Source of the DNA: Nematostella vectensis
Taxonomy: Eukaryota > Cnidaria > Anthozoa > Actiniaria > Edwardsiidae
DNA: 64,000 nucleotides
NCBI RefSeq assembly: GCF_932526225.1
Contig: NC_064044.1
Location: 10,844,906-10,908,905 of the forward strand
Reading direction: 5' to 3'
The position numbers and the translations under genes are program-made. The stretch's first letter is position 1. Every line of letters begins with the position of its first letter. Below are positions 57,801 through 64,000 of the stretch, piece by piece. The notes under the pieces were generated by a model. The model worked only from the letters and a program-made list of their open reading frames with translations. It made no database searches and was not told the origin of the DNA.

Positions 57801-58692
57801 AGCTCCGACGTTACGTGCTCCTGTAATCACCTGACACATTTCGCAGTGCTCATGCGCACTAGAGACCAAAAGGCACGTGACACTTACTAACATACACAAG
57901 TTGGGGGTCTGTTTATAGCCGTCTTTAATGCTTTTAAATGTTTCAAGATAAAGCTTGTTAAATTAGCATGTTAAATCCCCTGACTTAAAAGGGGCTTGAA
58001 AGTGGTAATTTTTCGCAAAAAGTAGATAGGCCAGGCGTTGTTATCGGGTTTCCTGTTGTTGGGTCTCCAGTGGATGGTAAGAGTTGTGACGTCAAAGGAA
58101 CCCATCTCTCCGAACGTTCCGTGGGTGAGCTCGTCCCAGCCCCAGGCTACCTCACGGTTCATCTCCGAGCACAGGAAACCCGGTAAGAACGTCTGGGACT
58201 AGGCTGCAGAAAGGCGGCTTTAAACTCTCGATCTCAAATTTCAAATGACCCCCGTTATCTTAAAAAAAACAACAACAACAAAGACTAACACAAGTAGTCA
58301 CCCTACACAGGTATCCCAAGATCACGATGACACCTTACAAATAATTACATACATCGGCCTGAGCATGTCAATTCTCGGATGCCTGCTGACCAGCATTGCA
58401 CATTACGTGCTCACGTGAGTAGGCGGAAGTGGTCATTCGTGTAAATAGATGCGTTATCTTCATATTCCGTTGTGATTTTATGAGCACTCGTGTATTTCAT
58501 TGCCTTATTGGTTGATTAAATTTCAATCAGATAGTACGTTTCTCCCATCCTCACTGGCTCTTTTTTAAAAAAAGTATAAGATGGCACTAAGAAACAGTTA
58601 CAGATTTTATCCATGATTTAGAGGTCACTAAAATGGAAATGTTAGCCTAAAGTACAAAATAACAAAAGGCATAATTATAATGGTGATGATTG

Positions 58693-58739
<47 letters not shown>

Positions 58740-61700
58740 TCACAATTGCCCAACTGTCACAGGGATGTGTCGTCAGAGCAGTCACAGATAAGGATCAACT
58801 TGTCGCTAACACTTGCTCTTGCGCATGCGTGTTTCCTACTTGGGACTTTCGCAAGGAGTTACTGGGTGAGTGCCCACAGTGAGCTTCAACCTCGTCACCC
58901 TTCCTTCCACACAAATAGTGTGTTTAAGATCCATGAGCGCGCAAATGCTGTCATGTAAGGGCTGACATGTCATGCTTTCTCAAGTCCTCTTCAAGACGCG
59001 ACACCGGCTGCAAATAGGTCCTCATATAGACGCACACACGACCCTAGCCCGCCTGATACTGACATGCTTCCGCCTCCCTCTCCCGCCTCTCCCCTCCCCC
59101 TCTCCCTCGTCTGCTACTACCTCTGTCTCCCATCCCGTGCGTTACCAGCGCGCCTCTATCTCCCAAGTCTGCTACCTGGCTACTAACGTCGTTTTCCATA
59201 CTGTAGCCCGCCTGCTACTAACACGCCTTCGCCCCCTCTTGCCCTTCCCCTTCTCTTCCTCGTCTGCTGCTGCCTCTGCCACCCAGCCTGTGCTGCTAAC
59301 ACGCCTCTATCCCCCCCCCCCGTGTGCTACTGACGTCTTTTTTTATACCGTAGGCCGCCTGTGTCCTCGTCGCCGCCTTGCTTCAGTTCTTTTATCTTTG
59401 CTTCATGTGCTGGATGCTTGCCGAGGGGATTCAACTTTACTTACAAATCGTCAAAGTCTTCAACACAAATATCAAGTTAAAGCGTGCTTATGTCTTCGCC
59501 TGGGGTCAGTCACTCCTAATCCCGTTCCCGTTTCTGGTGGATAAAAATCCCAAACAAGCCTACCGGCCTCAAAATAAGGGCGTCGACTCTTCTCCCCTGT
59601 TTTACCCGCTCTTAATAAAAAGTTAGAAATTTGACGGTGGTGGGGCATCCTATATATCCGACGCTCTTGCATTTTAAAATAATAAGGATTAAGAGTTACC
59701 CATCCTGGAGTCGAGAAACACAGGCTTCTAGCAAGCAAACATAAGTCAAATAAAGGGCCGAGAAACTGAAAGATATACATGTCTTACCGGGAATCGAACC
59801 CTTTTCAGGAGAGGTGAGAAGCCCCATACACTGTGATCCCACGACAATATGACAGATGCAGCCTGGGTGTTTTCTAAAACACCATTTAGGACAAAAAATA
59901 TCAAAACCACCAAAGAGTAAAAGAACTTCACTGCTTCAGATGTCTATTTCTTTTGTAAAGAGGCCGCCTTACCCCTCCCCATCTATTGTTCCCTAAGCAT
60001 CTTAAAAACACATACACCAACAAAACACATAGGATTGACAAATTTCTTAACCAATAAACTCAACCCGTTTCCGCGCGATATTTTTGTCCACAGGAGCACC
60101 ATTGCTGATTGTGATCACTTCGTTGTGCATTTCTGAGACTGCAAAAGGTGGACTCCGTAGCTACGTCACGCAGGACTTGTAAGTGGATTGATCCATTAGG
60201 GTGTGGAGGGAGGGAGAGAGGGAGAGAGGCAGTGGCATGGCGCTGCTATTTATATCTTAATCATAAATAGGTAAATAGCATAAGTAAATGAGAATATGTC
60301 TTTATTTTCAGTTGCTGGATGTCTTTCGAAAATGATCTTGTATGGGCATTCATTGTTCCTGTTCTTCTCATAATACTGGTAAGTTTATATTCGCGCTTAC
60401 TTTGAGCCCACAGAACAGCCAGCAGCGACGCGCGTGAATGGTGTAGAATCCGGTGATCATTCGTATAAGGAACATTTCTTTCTGCAAAGTGTTTGGGGTG
60501 GGGGATAGTTAATTGAAGAAATGCTGTTGTATTTTTTTTACTCGTGAATTTTAAACTATTGAATTATGTTATAGTCTTTCAGTGCAAACAAACTACATGG
60601 TAAATTCTAAACTATTATTGAAACATAATTGTCTCTCAGTGGAAAGAAACTCATGGTAAATTCTAATCTATTGAATTGATTGTCTTTCAGTGCAATGTCT
60701 CGGTGCTCGTGAGGGTTGTACTCGAGATGATCAAAGTGAACAAGAAACAGAATGGCACGGATAAGTCACCCAGGATGGCATCTGTTAGGTAAATCATGAA
60801 AGTTATGGCTCGACGATGGCAGAGTACCATCTACCGAATACATGCCCCACTCGAGAAACCTCCGTTCCTCTTTGGTCGCTTTCTGGTTCTTCTAACCTGT
60901 ATATTGACTATTGCGTACCCTCAAATCTCTATTACGTTCATGATAACTAAATTCCCGTTCCAGGGAGCCTAAAGCCTGATTTAGACGGCACGATTTAGTT
61001 GTATGCAACCTGCTTACAACTTGTCTTTAACCTGAATAACACACTACGACTTTCGTAGTCGAGTGTCGTAGCCGAGTCGTAGGCTGATTTACACTCTACG
61101 ACTCGAGTTGTTGAGGTGTCGCGGGCAAGTATACGAGCATACGGTTAAACCATGCTGCCTAAATCAGCGTTAAAAAAACTAAGCTAAGCTTCAACAGCCT
61201 CCCACTCTTTCCTTGTTTTCCTTTTATTACAGACACAGCGTCAAAGCCTTTGTTTTACTGGCTCCTCTGCTGGGGGTCACGTGGCTAACGGGCTTGCTAG
61301 GTATCATGGGAGGCGGTGTGACGTCATTGTACATATTCACTATTCTCAACTCCTTCCAGGTATGAATCGATGTCGTCACATCTTGAGTTAGATAGATACT
61401 AGGAAAATAGAGGAAAGCGATGTTGTTAGCATAAATACAAAAAGCCCGAAATAGTCGTGTTCGTGAGCCAGAAGAATGAATACAATACACCAAAAACTGA
61501 AATTCGACCCTGCCAAATTTTCGTCTTTAATAAGACTTCTTCAGGGCATTCTTTAATAAGACTTCTTCAGGGTAGTCTGCCCTGAAGAAGTCTTATTAAA
61601 GACGAAAATTTGGCAGAGTCGAATTCCAGTTTTTGGTTTATTGCGATGTTGTTAGCGATAGAGCTACTAGGCTAGCCTAGCCACGGCATAGTGTAAGGGT

Positions 61701-62794
61701 AGAAATAATTGTTTTGCACACGAAGCTGTTGTCATTTCCATCGAAAAAAAGAAAACCCTTAAAAGGAGCCGTGTAACTTTCGTTACGTGTTAGAAAAATG
61801 CCAGGGGCTGTCAAAAACTTTCAGTACCACCAGTAAAACCATTGCCATTAACTTATCATATATAAGTATGAAATTGGTATTGCTCCCATCGGAATATGTA
61901 TAATATGTTTGTCTAGACCAATTCAATGCAATTTTGATAGTCAAACAATTGATAATCAAAAGTCCGGACAAGTTTCAATTGTCCGATCTCTCGTTTGTGA
62001 TTGGAAGACAATAAGCATTCCACGCATATTTCATGATTATCAAGGTTTTGCCATTCACGGTGAAATAGAATAATTTTATATTTCGACTGATTCGCTAGCT
62101 AATCTTACATTTCTTTTCTTGTTTATCAACAGGGATTCTTTATCTTTTTGTTCCATTGCCTGAAAAACTCTGAGGTATATGAATAGTAATATAGTGTACA
62201 CACATTTTATTAACCACGCTCCATAGAAGAACAAAACATAACAAACACTGCGCACCTCAAATATCTTACGGACAATTCCGGCACTGCGCACCCCAAATAT
62301 CTTACCAGCAATCCACTGCGCACCTCAAATATCTTACGAACAATCCACTGCGCACCCCAAATATCTTACCAACAATCCACTGCGCACCTCAAATATTTTA
62401 CAAATAACCCACTGCGCACTTCAAATATTTTACGGACAATCCACTGCATGCGCACCTCAAATATCTTACCAACAATCCACTGCGTGCCACAAATATCTTA
62501 CCAACAATCCACTGCGCACCTCAGATATTTTACAAATAACCCACTGCGCACTTGTAATATCCTAAGGACAACCCACTGCGCGCTCAAATATTTTACGAAC
62601 AATCCACTGCGCACCTCATATACCTTCTTCCCTGGTCTGATTAACAGATACGAAACCGACTCAAGCGTAAGATTGAGGTTATGGAGCACATGCATTTCAA
62701 CAGCAATAATGTCAGAAGTATCCATATCAACAAGGCTGGGAAGGCTACGTCTGGGCGAGTGACTTCGCCTAAACTTACCGAGGCTGCCATGTGA
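48898..62794 (+). CDS. Adhesion GPCR with N-terminal C-type lectin-like domain
   Basis: Cell-surface receptor of the adhesion class. Exons: 48898-48961, 50574-50939, 51189-51625, 52015-52074, about 53955-54090, 54334-54441, 56925-56991, 57158-57248, 57693-57872, 58311-58414, 58763-58865, 59354-59504, 60094-60178, 60312-60378, 60691-60788, 61233-61359, 62133-62174, 62648-62794; about 810 aa. Order: signal peptide (1-21), C-type lectin-like domain (23-143), Ser-rich stalk (144-289), GAIN region (to about 500) ending in a GPS with CVFW, W, GC and CSCNHLTHF (predicted cut between Leu490 and Thr491), seven helices (about 505-762), 48-residue basic tail. Phases agree throughout. The start of exon 5 is uncertain (53955 or 53967) because a LINE abuts it, and the intron after the GPS exon uses a GC donor. 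A TATAAGG lies 46 bp before the ATG. Confidence 0.9.
49543..49845. mobile_element. 303-bp MITE, deletion derivative of 40126-42206
   Basis: Same termini as the long element and flanked by AAATTAC duplications (49536-49542 and 49846-49852). Its interior equals the two ends of the long copy joined at CTGC. In intron 1 of the adhesion GPCR. Confidence 0.9.
50361..50491. mobile_element. 131-bp MITE with TTAAAGCCGCATT ends
   Basis: Ends TTAAAGCCGCATTGTCACCA and TGGTGATAATGCGGCTTTAA are inverted repeats of about 28 bp. It lies 82 bp before exon 2 of the adhesion GPCR. Partial relatives are at 33770-33850 and 53225-53277. Confidence 0.85.
51220..51540 (+). repeat. Coding TCA-rich repeat (Ser stalk)
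   Basis: Trinucleotide-like TCA/ACC repeats inside exon 3, including a 78-bp (26-codon) direct duplication starting at 51221 and 51299. All length changes in threes keep the frame, so stalk length may vary between alleles. Confidence 0.85.
52315..52430. repeat. Dispersed repeat (AATACACCAAAAACTGG family), copy 1
   Basis: Contains ATGAATACAATACACCAAAA and CTGGAATTCGAC. Related copies at 61428-61645 and 63118-63200, all in or just after the adhesion GPCR gene. Confidence 0.75.
53040..53210. mobile_element. Foldback element
   Basis: Arms GTGCCTTCATAGAATTTTGA / TTTTCAAAACTCAATGAAGGCAC around a loop near 53100-53125. The right arm is shared with 24150-24275. Confidence 0.7.
53416..53970 (-). mobile_element. 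5'-truncated LINE (reverse transcriptase C-terminus)
   Basis: Minus-strand frame 53963-53517 (148 codons) with CALIRSVLEYASPVWAALP and LESIQKRALKIIL, typical of the end of CR1/L2-like LINE reverse transcriptases. After the stop comes a short 3' UTR and an (ATT)n tail at 53420-53450. The truncated 5' end lies against exon 5 of the adhesion GPCR. Dead fragment. Confidence 0.85.
54520..55985. repeat. Hexanucleotide arrays (AACAAT, AACAGT, AACTGT, AACTAT)
   Basis: (AACAAT)n, then about 131 uninterrupted AACAGT units (54585-55370), then about 91 AACTGT units (55371-55916), then AACTAT units to about 55970. In intron 6 of the adhesion GPCR. The perfect homogeneity suggests very recent expansion; assembly length is uncertain. 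Confidence 0.97.
56424..56830. mobile_element. ~400-bp MITE
   Basis: Left GGGCTCGTCCACATTAACAC and right GTGTTAGTGTGGACGACCCC are inverted termini, with ACGGATTCGTTT/AAACGAATCCG further in. Non-coding; in intron 6 of the adhesion GPCR. Confidence 0.8.
58680..58740. repeat. (GAT)n microsatellite
   Basis: About 17 GAT units just before exon 11 of the adhesion GPCR. Confidence 0.95.
59690..59860 (-). mobile_element. Possible tRNA-derived SINE
   Basis: On the minus strand GGGTTCGATTCCCGG is a good Pol III B box, with a weak A-box-like stretch (GATCACAGTGTATGG) about 35 bp upstream, as in tRNA heads. The T-stem pairs poorly, so it is not an intact tRNA. In intron 12 of the adhesion GPCR. Confidence 0.4.
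61428..61645. mobile_element. Dispersed palindromic repeat, copy 2
   Basis: AATTCGACCCTGCCAAATTT and CTTTAATAAGACTTCTTCAG are answered by CTGAAGAAGTCTTATTAAAG and AAATTTGGCAGAGTCGAATT. A near-complete palindrome with AATACACCAAAAACTG outside; in intron 16 of the adhesion GPCR. Confidence 0.85.
62270..62630. repeat. ~33-bp minisatellite, about ten copies
   Basis: Unit with CAATCCACTGCGCACCTCAA and ATATCTTAC, in the last intron of the adhesion GPCR, ending 20 bp before the last exon. Confidence 0.9.
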
Positions 62795-64000
62795 AGGCGG
62801 AGTTTTAACATTTCACAATGTATATAGTTGAAGTTGTACAGTAACAATTTGCATGGATGGGACTTGCATCTAAGGAAAACTCATAAGAAGAAGCAAGTAC
62901 GAACCATAATTGGTGTACGCTGAGCATTATTGCTTCTGTGCAGCCTGGAAGAACTATCTTGAAAGGCAAATAGAGGACTCGTTAAAGTAAGCCTAAACTA
63001 AAGAAAGTTTGGAATTATTAAGGATATAAAGTACTCTAACTTGTGGATGTTTACATTTAATTTATATTTTGTCTAGTAATACTCTCTGCCAATAATGGTA
63101 TGAATCCCTTTTGGAAGAGTAAATACAAAAAGCCCAAATAATCGTGTTGTTGAACCAGTAGAATGAATACAATACACCAAAAACTGGAATTCGACTCTGC
63201 CCTTTTGGAAAAGAGTGCATCAAATTATACGAAAAATTTTACGAAAAAATAGGAGCAAACGGATGACCAGAAAACAACGATTGCAAACTTCGAAAAAGGT
63301 GAGTTTTTATATGCCTAAAATGTACTTTTCATAGCTTTAAAGCTAAGAAAACAGGATTTAAATTTGTAATCAAAAGCTTATAGGTGCTTAAAGTAGCGGG
63401 GAAACTCTGTTTTGCTAGAAAATGCATCTTGACTTTATCCACATAACTGCCGATAGAAGTAACACAGGCCTTCTATAAAAAAAAGATGTTTCTTGTAGAT
63501 CAAATCTTGCTTTGCTGTTGTTTGTTTTAATTTAACTTATAAAGTATAAAACATGTTTAGGCAACCCCTTTATAAAACTAAGGATCCAGACCCTTTTTCG
63601 AATAAAAAGAAACACATAGCTAATTCAATTGTTATTATTTGTAGTCATCATAGATTGCAAGATAAAAACAAACTACTATACAGGTGCATTCTGATCTAAA
63701 AAGTAGAAAGATAGACTCAATTATAGCTCCAACTCACTTAGATGGATATTGGGCATTTGTTTAGTAGCCCTTCAGTTTTTTGGTGTACATATATGTGTAA
63801 GTATACAAGCTGAGACATTGTACAAAGGGTTTTCTGCTGTTTCTGTGAGCCAGTTATGCACTATAAAAACAAATATAGAAACAAATGTGTCAGGGGTTCA
63901 ACATCCCCTGACCTGCCCACTACACCAAATTTTCTTTCTGCTTAGGTAAATGTCAGAACACTTTATGGATTTTTGCTTAATTCTGAAACATATGTACAAC
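62795..64000. other. 3' flank of the adhesion GPCR
   Basis: 3' UTR and downstream spacer. A third copy of the AATACACCAAAAACTGG repeat lies at 63118-63200, and an AATAAA at about 63601. No further gene recognised. Confidence 0.45.

Noticed and set aside
58680..58958. Poly-Met open frame start
   Set aside because: (GAT)n read as ATG; only the downstream part, from 58763, is a real exon of the adhesion GPCR.
58972..59544. 190-codon open frame
   Set aside because: A C/T-rich intron frame that overlaps exon 12 of the adhesion GPCR in a different frame; no domain.
59780..59850. Functional tRNA gene
   Set aside because: The B box is good but the T-stem and A box are poor and no acceptor stem can be paired; kept only as a possible SINE head.

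Overview
The window is metazoan nuclear DNA: spliced genes with GT-AG introns, dense small inverted-repeat transposons and satellite DNA, and no operons. The family set and the many miniature DNA transposons fit an anthozoan cnidarian such as a sea anemone. That placement is an inference; no database was searched.

Layout. 1-7370 is a satellite of 20-bp units built on telomere-like CCCTAA, with a 1443-bp tandem duplication at its left end and 880-bp higher-order repeats at its right. 7533-11956 (minus) is a class C GPCR of the metabotropic glutamate receptor type (3 exons, 868 aa). 12,000-17,500 is gene-poor and holds minisatellites, hairpins and a MITE. 17528-19778 (minus) is POLR3K, the TFIIS-like small subunit of RNA polymerase III (3 short exons, 108 aa). 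It stands head-to-head with a 14-exon CYP4-type cytochrome P450 (20397-28778, 510 aa). A tandem paralogue (31245-38440) keeps all 14 exons and splice sites but has an in-frame TGA in exon 9, so it is probably a recent pseudogene. 39,000-48,900 is an element-rich spacer: a 2.08-kb inverted-repeat transposon with 7-bp target duplications, and a complete 2418-bp hAT element with 8-bp target duplications and a frameshifted transposase. 48898-62794 (plus) is an adhesion GPCR with a signal peptide, a C-type lectin-like domain, a Ser-rich stalk, a GAIN/GPS region, seven membrane helices and a short tail, in about 18 exons. Its introns carry MITEs, a LINE 3' fragment, a SINE-like segment and a 1.3-kb hexanucleotide array.

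The genes do not form a pathway: two are cell-surface receptors, one is a housekeeping transcription subunit, and two are a monooxygenase and its dead copy. Exon joins were worked out by reading phase by hand, and every join stated below is phase-consistent except where noted. No single novel system stands out. The points most worth following are the lectin-adhesion-GPCR architecture, the dead P450 copy, the ligand-pocket change in the glutamate-receptor-like gene, the organisation of the telomere-like satellite, and the long/short transposon pair that shows how a MITE arose.
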